From NCBI RefSeq assembly GCF_009695605.1, contig NZ_VUNQ01000029.1, positions 1-43,745 on the forward strand: DNA of 43,745 bases, read 5' to 3'. The position numbers were made by a program, and so were the translations under genes. The notes under the pieces were generated by a model that had not been told where the DNA came from, did no database searches, and saw only the letters and a program-made list of their open reading frames with translations. This document shows, piece by piece, positions 30,352-39,046 of this stretch (its first letter is position 1; the number at the start of each line of letters is the position of its first letter). Source of the DNA: Tissierella pigra (GTDB lineage Bacteria > Bacillota > Clostridia > Tissierellales > Tissierellaceae).

Positions 30352-30846
30352 TTATTTCATTCTAAAAGATTCTTTAAATTTCAAAGAACTACCATGACAT
30401 ATTGCTACTGCTAAAGCATCTGCCACGTCATCAGGTTTTGGTTTCTCTTTTAAATTTAGCAAGACTTTAACCATTTCCTGTACCTGTGCTTTTTCTGCTC
30501 TTCCATACCCTACTACTGCCTGTTTTATTTGTAATGGAGTATACTCATATATTTTTAATCCTTTATTTACTGCTGCCAGAATCTCTACCCCTCTAGCCTG
30601 TCCTACCTTTATAGCTGTTTTTACGTTTTTATTAAAAAACAATTCTTCTACAGCCAAATCTTCTGGATTATATTTGTCTATAATCTCTATTAACTTGTCA
30701 TAAATTATCTTTATTCTATCTGGAAATAAAGTATCTGCATCTGTTCTTATGGCACCATAATCTATGGCATTAAACTTATTCCCATTACATTCTATAATAC
30801 TATAACCTACTATGGCTATTCCAGGGTCAATTCCAAGTATTATCAT
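30352..30846 (-). CDS. ruvC: Holliday junction resolvase RuvC
   Basis: RuvC nicks Holliday junctions symmetrically. The 164-residue protein begins with [13 protein letters not shown] (catalytic Asp7), followed by [15 protein letters not shown] (catalytic Glu) and [15 protein letters not shown] (catalytic Asp pair). It is the first gene of the ruvCAB run and starts with ATG at 30846. Confidence 0.97.
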   Translation of the reverse strand: MIILGIDPGIAIVGYSIIECNGNKFNAIDYGAIRTDADTLFPDRIKIIYDKLIEIIDKYNPEDLAVEELFFNKNVKTAIKVGQARGVEILAAVNKGLKIYEYTPLQIKQAVVGYGRAEKAQVQEMVKVLLNLKEKPKPDDVADALAVAICHGSSLKFKESFRMK

Positions 30847-30904
30847 TTCTAGCCACCTTTCTCCATTAATTTCAAATACTATTGTATCATATTTGCAAAG
30901 AAAA

Positions 30905-30930
30905 AACTAAGTTAGATTTCTAACTTAGTT
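30905..30930 (-). terminator. Terminator of the BofC-like gene
   Basis: AACTAAGTTAG (30905-30915) pairs with CTAACTTAGTT (30920-30930), overlapping the stop codon; TTTTTTC follows on the minus strand. Confidence 0.85.
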
Positions 30931-31519
30931 AGCTAATGAAATTCTCTAAAACTTCAGATAGTTCGTCTTCATTATCTACAACAATTCCCTCAATTAATTT
31001 TTCTTGATCCACTTCCATCAATAAGGATATAGAATGGTCTGTTAATATATTTTCTAATACTCTTTCACCATCTTCATTTATTGTAAATATGGCTATGGAG
31101 CCGTCTTTTTCCCCTACTACATAATGATTCTCACACAAATGGTTTTTTGTAGTTCCAATGGTTACATTACTAGATGAGAATGATATAAGTTTTTTATTAG
31201 GGTAATTTTCTTCTAAATAATCTACAAATTCATTTCTAGTCATATTTACGAATTCGTCATTAGATTCATTAACCTTTGTAACCACATGATTACAAGTAGT
31301 ATGATGAATTCTTTCTTCAATAAAGGTATTTGGGGAAATCCTAATATCCTCTTTTAAAATCTGCAAATCAGAATAATCCTGTATGTTTTCTTGTTCTTCT
31401 TTCATTTTACTAATTTGAGGATTTAATTTATTCCCCATTAATTGATAGCCAACAATAAAACTTATTAGAAACAAAGTTAAAGAAAAGAAAAAAACAGGTA
31501 TAATTTTATCTTTTTTCAT
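30929..31519 (-). CDS. BofC C-terminal-domain-like membrane-anchored protein
   Basis: This 196-residue protein has a membrane anchor (residues 7-25), then an extracytoplasmic region. Its end, HYVVGEKDGSIAIFTINEDG then EVDQEKLIEGIVVDNEDELSE, resembles the C-terminal domain of BofC. In Bacillus, BofC restrains the protease SpoIVB in the forespore intermembrane space. Two cysteines (C76 and C129) could form a disulfide outside the cytoplasm. Its ribosome site lies in the 3' arm of a 10-bp hairpin (31521-31554), which may reduce translation. Family assignment is by motif memory only, so a related role in spore signalling is inferred. Confidence 0.72.
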   Translation of the reverse strand: MKKDKIIPVFFFSLTLFLISFIVGYQLMGNKLNPQISKMKEEQENIQDYSDLQILKEDIRISPNTFIEERIHHTTCNHVVTKVNESNDEFVNMTRNEFVDYLEENYPNKKLISFSSSNVTIGTTKNHLCENHYVVGEKDGSIAIFTINEDGERVLENILTDHSISLLMEVDQEKLIEGIVVDNEDELSEVLENFIS

Positions 31520-31520
31520 A

Positions 31521-31554
31521 AATATCCCTCCAGAATACTATCTAGAGGGATATT
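31521..31554 (-). promoter_or_regulatory. Hairpin enclosing the ribosome site of the BofC-like gene
   Basis: AATATCCCTC (31521-31530) and GAGGGATATT (31545-31554) are perfect complements over a 14-nt loop. On the minus-strand RNA the GAGGG ribosome site two bases before the ATG belongs to the 3' arm and would be paired. There is no T run, so it is not a typical terminator. A translational control element is inferred. Confidence 0.5.
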
Positions 31555-31587
31555 GTATCCATTTTATGAAATTTTATACATCTTATA

Positions 31588-32220
31588 CTATTTTTCAACT
31601 TCACCAATTCTAAATCCTGCTGATTGAATCTTTTCTACTAATCTCTCTACATCTTCTGAATCTACTCTAAGAACTACTTGAATTAAATCTAATACTTCTG
31701 GGTCCATAATAGCAAAATTTATTATATTTATATTTTCTTTTCTGATTACATCTGTAAGTTTAGCTAGTTGTCCTGGTAAATCAAACATATTTATTACAAT
31801 TCTAGTTCCTTTATCAATACCAAATATTTCGGAAAAGGCTTTAAAAATTGCAAAATGAGTTAATATACCTACAAATTTATTCGTAGAGTCAAAAACAGGT
31901 AAAAATGGTGTTCTAAGTTGTTTTAATAAATATGAAGCAGTTTCGATTCTTTCATCTGCTGAAATGCTTTCATAATCATTATTATATATATCTTTTACTT
32001 TAGTGTTATTTAAGTATTCATCTCTGTTGCAATTACCTGACTCTAAATAAATTCTATAGATTGCTTCTTTCATAATTATACCTTTGAACTCAGCACCATC
32101 TACTACTGGTAAAGATAAAAAATTCCCCTCATTGATTTTATTAAGAGCTTCTCCTATACTTTCAGATAAATCAACAGTGATTAACTCCTCTTTTGGTAAC
32201 ATATAGTTTTTAATAAACAT
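31588..32220 (-). CDS. CBS-pair plus ACT-domain protein
   Basis: This 210-residue protein has two CBS motifs (about 7-60, SIGEALNKINEGNFLSLPVVDG; about 78-132, RIETASYLLKQLRTPFLPVFDSTNKFVGILTH) and a C-terminal ACT-like domain (about 138-205, RIVINMFDLPGQLAKLTDVI). CBS pairs bind adenine nucleotides and ACT domains bind amino acids, so it is probably a ligand-sensing regulator, similar to AcuB-type proteins. No catalytic or DNA-binding domain is visible. It starts 19 bases after the unknown gene to its right. Confidence 0.88.
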   Translation of the reverse strand: MFIKNYMLPKEELITVDLSESIGEALNKINEGNFLSLPVVDGAEFKGIIMKEAIYRIYLESGNCNRDEYLNNTKVKDIYNNDYESISADERIETASYLLKQLRTPFLPVFDSTNKFVGILTHFAIFKAFSEIFGIDKGTRIVINMFDLPGQLAKLTDVIRKENINIINFAIMDPEVLDLIQVVLRVDSEDVERLVEKIQSAGFRIGEVEK

Positions 32221-32239
32221 TGTAATTCCCCCTTAATTA

Positions 32240-32974
32240 TTATTTATATCTCTTTAATACTCTATCATTTAGTCCATACCAGTAAGCTTCTTTATAATGT
32301 TTAAATCCATCTTTAAGTACTACTTTGATAATTTCTTCGTATATTTTATTTAATTCACTTCTTGTTAACAAACTATAATCTTCTTTTATACTATAGTACT
32401 TGGAATTATACTCTATAGTTAATTGTTTATCTAAATATTTATTTAAACTAAATATCTTTTCCCTTAATACCTTTGAGCAATAATCAGTTATACTATTAAA
32501 TAAATATTTGTCCTGTTTTTCTTTTTCTTGAATATCTTTATTGATTAAATTTTTAATATCAAGTATCTCTTTAGTCTTATTATCAAAGTGATATAAATAT
32601 TGATTTTTATATAATCTTTCTACAGGTATGTTTTTGACTATTGTTTTCTCTAGAATATTTACCCAATAATTATTGTAATAACCATGTTTATAGCCTTCCA
32701 GATAAATAAATAATTCTAACCTATTAATATCCTCATGTATTAGTTGTCCAAGATTTAAAGCAATTAAATTGTTTCCCCTTTTCTTTCTTAGAAATCTACT
32801 CATATGTTTTTTTAAATGGTAAATAGAGATATATTTTGGTCGAATATTTGTAATATTTTCTTCTAAATCATATAGATTAAGAAGGATATGTATGGAATTA
32901 ATATCATTTTTATAAAGAAATCTATGTATTAGTCCTTCATAAATACTTAATAAATCATTGTTTTCTATTGCCAT
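32240..32974 (-). CDS. Unidentified 244-residue cytoplasmic protein
   Basis: I do not recognise this protein. It is rich in Tyr, Lys, Leu and Ile, with no signal peptide, membrane helix or cysteine cluster (a single Cys near residue 167). It appears mostly alpha-helical, with a basic patch HLKKHMSRFLRKKRG at about 53-67 and an aromatic stretch YLEGYKHGYYNNYWVN near 90-105; a related aromatic end, HYKEAYWYGLNDRVL, lies at about 227-241. AGGAGG precedes the ATG. It is probably cotranscribed with the CBS-ACT gene, 19 bases downstream. Confidence 0.7.
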   Translation of the reverse strand: MAIENNDLLSIYEGLIHRFLYKNDINSIHILLNLYDLEENITNIRPKYISIYHLKKHMSRFLRKKRGNNLIALNLGQLIHEDINRLELFIYLEGYKHGYYNNYWVNILEKTIVKNIPVERLYKNQYLYHFDNKTKEILDIKNLINKDIQEKEKQDKYLFNSITDYCSKVLREKIFSLNKYLDKQLTIEYNSKYYSIKEDYSLLTRSELNKIYEEIIKVVLKDGFKHYKEAYWYGLNDRVLKRYK

Positions 32975-33136
32975 ACCAAAACCTCCTTTTTACCAATTAT
33001 TTACAACTGTTTAATTTTTAAACCTATAACATTAAAATATAATGGAAACATAAACCATTATACTATAAATAGATGTATATTTGTTTAAAAACCTATAATA
33101 GATTTATAACAAAAACTTAATATATTATATCTTTTA

Positions 33137-33610
33137 TTATTTTTCTATTTCTTTTCTAGTTAAAATATCCATAATTATATCATAATCTGTATTGGTTTTG
33201 ATTTTATAAGTTCCGACTATAAACTTGGTAGATAACTTTTTATTCTTTCCCAATTGAATAAATTCTTTTTCATTATCTATGATTCCTAATTCAAATAGTT
33301 TTTTTGCAATCTGTGTTAAACTTTCACCACTTTTGATTACTACTTCAATTTCTGCTTCCTCTAAAATTTCTTCTATGATTTCTTTTTCTTCTATTGGCGG
33401 AACTACAACTTCCTCTTTTTCTTTCTCCAAATTAGTATTTATGCTTTCTTTTAAGCTGACCATACCTAATTCTTTAGATCTTTCAATTATCATATCATCA
33501 CTTAAATCAACATATTTTACAATTGGATAAAGTGAGTGTAGAATATTGGTAAGAATAACCCCTATACCTAGTCCCAAAATTAAGTACACTATTTTACCTT
33601 TCTTCCCCAT
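33137..33610 (-). CDS. Membrane-anchored MltG/YceG-like LysM-type stub
   Basis: This 157-residue protein has an N-terminal membrane helix (about 7-25), an acidic low-complexity linker (about 60-90, EEKEIIEEILEEAE) and a C-terminal region (about 90-150, VIKSGESLTQIAKKLFELGII then GTYKIKTNTDYDIIMDIL). That end resembles the LysM-like subdomain at the start of the peptidoglycan transglycosylase MltG. The catalytic domain of MltG is absent, so this would bind rather than cut the wall. Whether it is a truncated MltG or a separate small family is unknown. It lies 18 bases after the transglutaminase gene. Confidence 0.72.
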   Translation of the reverse strand: MGKKGKIVYLILGLGIGVILTNILHSLYPIVKYVDLSDDMIIERSKELGMVSLKESINTNLEKEKEEVVVPPIEEKEIIEEILEEAEIEVVIKSGESLTQIAKKLFELGIIDNEKEFIQLGKNKKLSTKFIVGTYKIKTNTDYDIIMDILTRKEIEK

Positions 33611-33628
33611 TGTTAAACCTCCATTAAA

Positions 33629-34732
33629 TTATTTTTTGTAGTCAAACTTAAATTCTATTATGCCATATTCTTCATCTATGGAATATGTATAGGTGTTTAG
33701 TCGTATTAATTCATAATTATCATATACTATTTTCTCAACTATTTTATTAATGGATATTTCTTCACTACTATAGTTCATTATTTTAACTAATAAATATGAC
33801 TCCCTATTAAAAAGTATGCTCTTTATTTTTTTTATTAGTTCTTCTTCATCCTCTACTATTAAATTATTATATCTAAAATAATTGAATTTTTCACCTTTAG
33901 ATTCAGGATAATTCTCCTTTTTCCAGCTATGAGTTTTGGAAATTTCACTATCATTTAAATTAAAAAAATTATATCTTAACACATCTGAGCCATCCTTTGT
34001 AATTGGATCATTCCAAGTAGAATCTATATGATAATATTCACCTTCTATTTCTACTAAATTCCAAGCATGACTTTGGCCCTTAGACTCCCCTATTACTATT
34101 ATAGATTTAATCCCTATACCATCTAGTAAATATTTCATTGCCTTAGCATATCCTTCACATACTCCCAGTCCTAAAGACAATATTCCATAACTGCTATAGG
34201 ATTCTGGAGGTACTATTCCCGATGTCAATAATCTATTATCATATCTGCTGTTGTTGACTATATAATCATGTATAGTCAATACTTTTTCGTAATCTGACAT
34301 TTCTTGTAGTATATATTTAGATATGAATTCACTTCTTATTTTTCTTATATCTTCTTTATGCTCTTTTATTTCTTCTTTTCCTTTTGAATATATAAGTCTT
34401 AACTTTCCAAAACTATGTTCTGCTCCCTTATAGTACATTATTTCTGGATTGTCATTTGATATTTCTTCTAATGTACTAAATATTTCATTAGAATCTTTAA
34501 ACAACAATGTATTTTTAAACTGTATATCTTCTTCTCCTTCTAATAACATTTTTTCAAGCTCTATATATAGCTTAGATTTTCCTTCACCCTGATCTATCTC
34601 ACTATGTTCATTAGCTGTTACATCATTTAATATAGAAATATTATACTTCTCATATTTAAAAACAAAATATAGAAAAAACAATAAAACACCTAAGAATCCA
34701 ATTATTAAAATCTTAGTAAGCTTTTTCATCAT
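33629..34732 (-). CDS. Membrane-anchored transglutaminase-like protein
   Basis: This 367-residue protein starts with a membrane anchor (about 7-25) and has an extracytoplasmic transglutaminase-like domain at about 140-245. The Cys-His-Asp triad is C192 (GVCEGYAKAM), H222 (SHAWNLVEI) and D237 (YYHIDSTWNDP). Such domains in Gram-positive bacteria often cleave or crosslink wall or surface peptides. A charged region precedes the domain and a C-terminal domain follows. It is probably cotranscribed with the MltG-like gene, suggesting a wall-associated job; the substrate is unknown. Confidence 0.87.
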   Translation of the reverse strand: MMKKLTKILIIGFLGVLLFFLYFVFKYEKYNISILNDVTANEHSEIDQGEGKSKLYIELEKMLLEGEEDIQFKNTLLFKDSNEIFSTLEEISNDNPEIMYYKGAEHSFGKLRLIYSKGKEEIKEHKEDIRKIRSEFISKYILQEMSDYEKVLTIHDYIVNNSRYDNRLLTSGIVPPESYSSYGILSLGLGVCEGYAKAMKYLLDGIGIKSIIVIGESKGQSHAWNLVEIEGEYYHIDSTWNDPITKDGSDVLRYNFFNLNDSEISKTHSWKKENYPESKGEKFNYFRYNNLIVEDEEELIKKIKSILFNRESYLLVKIMNYSSEEISINKIVEKIVYDNYELIRLNTYTYSIDEEYGIIEFKFDYKK

Positions 34733-34811
34733 ATCCCTTTCCTCAACTCCTTCCTAATATAGTATATATTATTTTTTTTATTCTTCCAACTAAAATGGTT
34801 TTTTACAATAA

Positions 34812-34852
34812 AAAAGATAAGCTCAATTAATCTAATATAGAGCTTATCTTTT
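34812..34852 (-). terminator. Terminator of the phospholipase C-like gene
   Basis: AAAAGATAAGCTC (34812-34824) pairs with GAGCTTATCTTTT (34840-34852), just past the stop, with a T-rich tail. Confidence 0.8.
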
Positions 34853-34860
34853 AAAAGTTA

Positions 34861-35514
34861 CTAAAATTCTAAAGCAAAATGTCCATCTAATTCTTCTGAG
34901 TATGATGAAATAGTATCTAATATAAAGTATGATATTTTTAAATTTAACGATAATGCAAAGTTCAGATCATTTTTAAAGTCTGTCTTTAAAGAATACTCTT
35001 CAACAACTTTATTTATATAGTCTTTTATTTTATTTTTTAGCTCCGTTTCATCTATATCATATATATCTAAATCTTTAACATTAATAACATTCTTTTTAAA
35101 ATCATGGGATACAGCCACATTGTCTAATTGAGATTCATATTTTATATGTTTTATCATAACATCCATACCATCTATAAATGTCCATCTATTAGCATGAGGA
35201 ATGCAAACATAATCACATAAATAATGAGATATAATCCCTATTTTTTTGCTTAATATTTTCATTGCCAAAGGATCAAGAATTTTATTAAACTCTAAATATC
35301 TGCTAATGAAAATAATTTTCATGATTTCCTTAGCAACAGCATTCAAGCTTTCTTCTTTATAATGTCTAATTAACTTAAATTGTGGTAGTATATCAGGACA
35401 TACAGCCCCCCATAATAATTTATCCTTATCTAGTTTCACACCATATATATCAAATATATTATCATATATCTTAGATGCAATAACTTTATGAGAATCTGCA
35501 AATATTTTAAACAC
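34861..35514 (-). CDS. Zinc-dependent phospholipase C-like protein
   Basis: This 217-residue protein has the metal-ligand pattern of the zinc phospholipase C/S1-P1-like family: H9 near the start, WGAVCPDILPQ (D41), H51, and ISHYLCDYVCIPHA (H97, D101, H107). No signal peptide is seen, unlike secreted phospholipases, so an intracellular or spore-related role is likely. The substrate is unknown; the family includes many uncharacterised clostridial proteins. It is monocistronic with its own terminator. Confidence 0.75.
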   Translation of the reverse strand: MFKIFADSHKVIASKIYDNIFDIYGVKLDKDKLLWGAVCPDILPQFKLIRHYKEESLNAVAKEIMKIIFISRYLEFNKILDPLAMKILSKKIGIISHYLCDYVCIPHANRWTFIDGMDVMIKHIKYESQLDNVAVSHDFKKNVINVKDLDIYDIDETELKNKIKDYINKVVEEYSLKTDFKNDLNFALSLNLKISYFILDTISSYSEELDGHFALEF

Positions 35515-35583
35515 CCCTTTGTTTGGATTTAAGTTCTACTTGATAGTATAACAATTTGAATATAAAGTCAATTAAAAATAATA

Positions 35584-36120
35584 TCAAATTTGTAATATTT
35601 TCTCTTTTAAATAATCATTATATAATATAAAATCAGTTTCCTTAAATAGTACAAAACTTATACTTGAAATTTTTCCTTCTTTATCTATAAAATCCATAAT
35701 GGCTCTAACAGCTACCTTCATAGCCTTTTCTATTGGGTATTCATATGCCCCAGTTGATATAGATGGAAAGGCTATAGATTTTATATTATATTCTTCTGCA
35801 AGAAGTAGTGAATTATAATAAGCTTCGTATAATAATCTTTCTTCTCTTGAATCTCCATCCTTATATATAGGCCCTACAGTGTGTATTATATAATTACTTG
35901 GAAGATTTCCTGCTGTAGTTATTCTTGCTTCTCCTGTTGGACATCCTCCTATCTTTTTACATTGCTCTAGAATTGTTTTACCTCCAACTCTATGTATAGC
36001 TCCATCAACACCTCCACCACCTAGTAAAGTATTATTTGCTGCATTTACTATGGCATCTACTTTTACTTCTGTTATATCCCCTAATAACACATTAATCGTT
36101 GTATCTTTATATATATACAT
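35584..36120 (-). CDS. Macrodomain ADP-ribose/O-acetyl-ADP-ribose hydrolase
   Basis: This 178-residue protein is a complete single macrodomain with the ADP-ribose-binding motifs GDITEVKVDAIVNAANN (14-30), LLGGGGVDGAIHRVGG and FPSISTGAYEYPIEKA. It belongs with the YmdB-like group that hydrolyses O-acetyl-ADP-ribose or removes ADP-ribose from proteins or nucleic acids. No partner ADP-ribosyltransferase is adjacent, so it is probably a housekeeping copy. It lies 48 bases after the GH18 gene. Confidence 0.93.
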   Translation of the reverse strand: MYIYKDTTINVLLGDITEVKVDAIVNAANNTLLGGGGVDGAIHRVGGKTILEQCKKIGGCPTGEARITTAGNLPSNYIIHTVGPIYKDGDSREERLLYEAYYNSLLLAEEYNIKSIAFPSISTGAYEYPIEKAMKVAVRAIMDFIDKEGKISSISFVLFKETDFILYNDYLKEKILQI

Positions 36121-36168
36121 TAAATCACTCCTATATTAATTTAAAATCCCTTTTTAAACCCTATTATT

Positions 36169-37821
36169 TTAATTTAAAGATTTATCTAAGCTACTCCATA
36201 TATTATCAGTTTCAAACCCTTTTCGCCAAGACGCTATTCCTGCTAGATCATATTTGTGAACCAATGATACTTTAGCAGCTAGTGATTCTGAGTCTTCTAA
36301 CCAAATCCTGTATAATTCATTGTCTTTTTCTATTTCACCGTAATACTGTAATGCCTTAGTATCCCACATAAGCTCAATATTATTTTCATCTATAAACTTA
36401 TTGGCTGTTTCCATTGATAGTGCCTGAGAAGATAGTTTCCCATCTTTTTCTATCCAAAGTCTGGTATAAAATGGTACTGCTAATACTAATTTATCATTTG
36501 GAATGTATTCTGACACTCCCAATATACTTTTTTCTACCCATGTATATTCTGCAACAGAACCAGCTACAGGACTACTAGCCCAGTGCTGGTCATATGCCAT
36601 TAAAATCATATAGTCTACTGCTTTGGAAAGTCTTTCTCTGTCATAACTTAAAGACCAGTTTTCAGAAGTTGACATTCCAGTTACATCCATGGAAACACTT
36701 AAACCTGACTCTTTAAATAGAGGATATAATTCCCTTACAAATTGAGTCAACAGATCCTTTGTTTTTAAATGTACATTTTCAAAATCAATATTAATCCCTT
36801 GAAAACCATATTCTTTATAAACCTCTAGTATCTCATTTATCAGTTTTTCCCTTGTACTACTTTTATATAAAAGTTCATGAGTTAAATCAGGGTCAAAGCT
36901 GTTATTAATAAGAGGCCATATTTCATAACCTAAGTCTCTATATTTTTTAACATAATCTGTACTACCTTTGTCCTGTATATTCCCATCTGTATCAATAACA
37001 GAAAACCATGTAGGAGAAATTATATTTACTCCTTGAATTGGTTTGATATTGTCAGTATTTTGGACTTTTCTATAAGTATAGTCCCAAGTTAAGCTGATTT
37101 TTTCTTTACCATAATCAGAGGTATCTTCAATAGGCAATTCTACTTTAAACATATCTTTTACATAGTTTATTTTTAGGTACTTTTTCTCAATAAATCCTGG
37201 TACTCCGTCTATACTTCTTACTTTATACCAATTTTCATATTCTCCATAAACATTTATTATGGTTCCTGTTGGAAGGTTATTTGATATTATAGGTGATTTA
37301 ATATCTAAGTCTGTTCTTAAAACAGCATCATCACCTATTATTTCACCTTTCAAATACTCAATATTTTTGTAATCCAATACAACTGCATTTGTCTCTTCAA
37401 AATAATTAATATCTACATCATAGTTTTTAAGGATTATATCTACTGGAATATATACTTTATCATTAAATTCCCTTATGGGGTTAGATATTAAAAATTCTTT
37501 ATTGTTCATACTGCCTTTATCAGAGTTTAATTTATATCTAATAACTCTACTTTTATCTGTAATTATCAATGTCTCTTCTGCATCATCATAAAATATATCT
37601 TTATCTATAAAATATTCAATAGATGAAAGTGAAAGATATAATATATCTTCAGAAAACAATACTGACCCATCTTCTGCTTCCTGTTCTTCAACTATTAAAT
37701 ATAAATCATCTGAGTAAGTCATTACTTTTTTGCTTGGTGATACAAGAATTTCATGATAAATAAATCCACCTAAGCCTATTATAACCAATCCTAAAAGTAT
37801 AAATATACTTACTTTTCTCAT
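36169..37821 (-). CDS. Membrane-anchored SH3-GH18 hydrolase, spore-cortex type
   Basis: This 550-residue protein has an N-terminal membrane anchor (4-25), a copper-amine-oxidase-N-like region (about 40-150, with KVYIPVDIILKNY), a bacterial SH3 domain (about 160-217, AVLRTDLDIKSPIISNNLPTG), and a C-terminal GH18 domain (about 260-545). The catalytic motif is GINIDFENV with D346 and E348. The same layout occurs in YaaH/SleL-type and related proteins that bind or cut peptidoglycan, including spore cortex. The substrate is inferred from the family. Confidence 0.88.
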   Translation of the reverse strand: MRKVSIFILLGLVIIGLGGFIYHEILVSPSKKVMTYSDDLYLIVEEQEAEDGSVLFSEDILYLSLSSIEYFIDKDIFYDDAEETLIITDKSRVIRYKLNSDKGSMNNKEFLISNPIREFNDKVYIPVDIILKNYDVDINYFEETNAVVLDYKNIEYLKGEIIGDDAVLRTDLDIKSPIISNNLPTGTIINVYGEYENWYKVRSIDGVPGFIEKKYLKINYVKDMFKVELPIEDTSDYGKEKISLTWDYTYRKVQNTDNIKPIQGVNIISPTWFSVIDTDGNIQDKGSTDYVKKYRDLGYEIWPLINNSFDPDLTHELLYKSSTREKLINEILEVYKEYGFQGINIDFENVHLKTKDLLTQFVRELYPLFKESGLSVSMDVTGMSTSENWSLSYDRERLSKAVDYMILMAYDQHWASSPVAGSVAEYTWVEKSILGVSEYIPNDKLVLAVPFYTRLWIEKDGKLSSQALSMETANKFIDENNIELMWDTKALQYYGEIEKDNELYRIWLEDSESLAAKVSLVHKYDLAGIASWRKGFETDNIWSSLDKSLN

Positions 37822-37919
37822 ATTGTCTCCTCCTACTTTAAGAAATCAATAACTTGTCCTATTAATTATTATAATTGAAATATATTATTTTTACAAATCT
37901 AATTAGTTCCATTGATAAT

Positions 37920-37950
37920 GTGTCTGGCTACGAACCACAAGATCGGGGGG
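37920..37950 (+). pseudogene. Fragment of tRNA-Arg(ACG), plus strand
   Basis: These 31 nt match the anticodon arm, variable loop and 5' half of the T stem of the intact tRNA-Arg(ACG) at 42086-42162, with two mismatches across the first 30 nt: GTGTCTGGCTACGAACCA is exact, then CAAGATCGGGGG against GAAGGTCGGGGG. Weaker similarity extends a few bases each side (TGATA; GGTGGAATTTCC). Acceptor and D-stem 5' parts are missing, so it cannot fold as a tRNA. Its orientation is opposite to the intact gene. Confidence 0.85.
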
Positions 37951-37972
37951 TGGAATTTCCTATAAAAACAAA

Positions 37973-37997
37973 CAGCCAATATTATAAATATTAGCTG
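37973..37997 (-). terminator. Terminator of asnA
   Basis: CAGCCAATATT (37973-37983) and AATATTAGCTG (37987-37997) form an 11-bp stem with one mismatch. TTTGTTTTTA follows on the minus strand. Confidence 0.7.
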
Positions 37998-38029
37998 CCC
38001 ATTTTATAGTCTATTATATTTAATACAAT

Positions 38030-39010
38030 CTATAATAAAAATATGTTATTCTCTTTACATTCTTTTAATATTTGATCTGTCCAAACCGATGCTTGAACTT
38101 CTCCTATATGTTTCTTCTCTAAGAAAAACATACAAATTCTAGACTGTCCTATTCCACCACCTATTGTATAAGGTAATTCTTCGTTTAATAACTTTTTATG
38201 ATAATCTAGTGTTTTTCTTTCCTCAGCTCCAGATAATTTAAGTTGTTTTTCCAATGCTTCCTTATCTACCCTTATTCCCATACTGGATAATTCCAAGGCT
38301 TCTTCCGTTATTGGATTCCAAAATATAATATCGCCATTTAAATTCCAATCGTCATAATCTGGTGACCTAGTTCCATGGGAAATTCCAGATTTTAAAGTTC
38401 CCCCAATTTTTGATATAAATACTGCTTTATATTTTTTTACTATTAAATATTCTCTTTCATCAGGGGTTTCATTAGGGTATAAATCCTCTAGTTCTTGACT
38501 AGTAATAAATTTTATATCTTTAGGCAATTTTTTTGTAAATATATCTGGATATAATTCACTAATATAATCTTCTGTCTCTCTAAATACATTATATATATTT
38601 TCTACAGTATGAACTAGATATTCCATAGTTCTATCTGATCTTTTTATTATCTTTTCCCAATCCCATTGGTCTACATATATAGAATGTATATTGTCCAATA
38701 CTTCATCTGGTCTTATGGCATTCATATCTGCATAAAGACCTTCATCAATATTAAATTCATACCATTTTAAAGCCATTCTTTTCCACTTGGCTAGAGATTG
38801 AACTATTTCTATCATTTCATTATATTTTCTCATCTCAAAAGATACAGCTTTTTCTACTCCTGTTAAATTATCATTTAACCCACTGTTAGGTGTAACAAAT
38901 AATGGGGCTGATACCCTGATTAAATTAAGTTTTTCAGCCAATTTTGTTTCAAAATAGTCTTTTATTTGCTTTATTGCTATTTGAGTTTTTCTTGGATTTA
39001 GTTCTGTCAT
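38030..39010 (-). CDS. asnA: Aspartate-ammonia ligase (asparagine synthetase A)
   Basis: AsnA makes asparagine from aspartate, ammonia and ATP. The 326-residue protein shows family landmarks LIRVSAPLFVTPNSGLNDNLTG, FEMRKYNEMIEIVQSLAKWKR, DMNAIRPDE, HSIYVDQWDWE, and the class II synthetase-like end GGGIGQSRICMFFLEK. I chose the ATG at 39010 because GGGAGGA lies just upstream; an ATG five codons earlier overlaps that site. It is controlled by a T-box leader with an Asn specifier. Confidence 0.97.
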   Translation of the reverse strand: MTELNPRKTQIAIKQIKDYFETKLAEKLNLIRVSAPLFVTPNSGLNDNLTGVEKAVSFEMRKYNEMIEIVQSLAKWKRMALKWYEFNIDEGLYADMNAIRPDEVLDNIHSIYVDQWDWEKIIKRSDRTMEYLVHTVENIYNVFRETEDYISELYPDIFTKKLPKDIKFITSQELEDLYPNETPDEREYLIVKKYKAVFISKIGGTLKSGISHGTRSPDYDDWNLNGDIIFWNPITEEALELSSMGIRVDKEALEKQLKLSGAEERKTLDYHKKLLNEELPYTIGGGIGQSRICMFFLEKKHIGEVQASVWTDQILKECKENNIFLL

Positions 39011-39046
39011 CTTTATTCCTCCCATTTTATTTGCTATAATTAAAAA

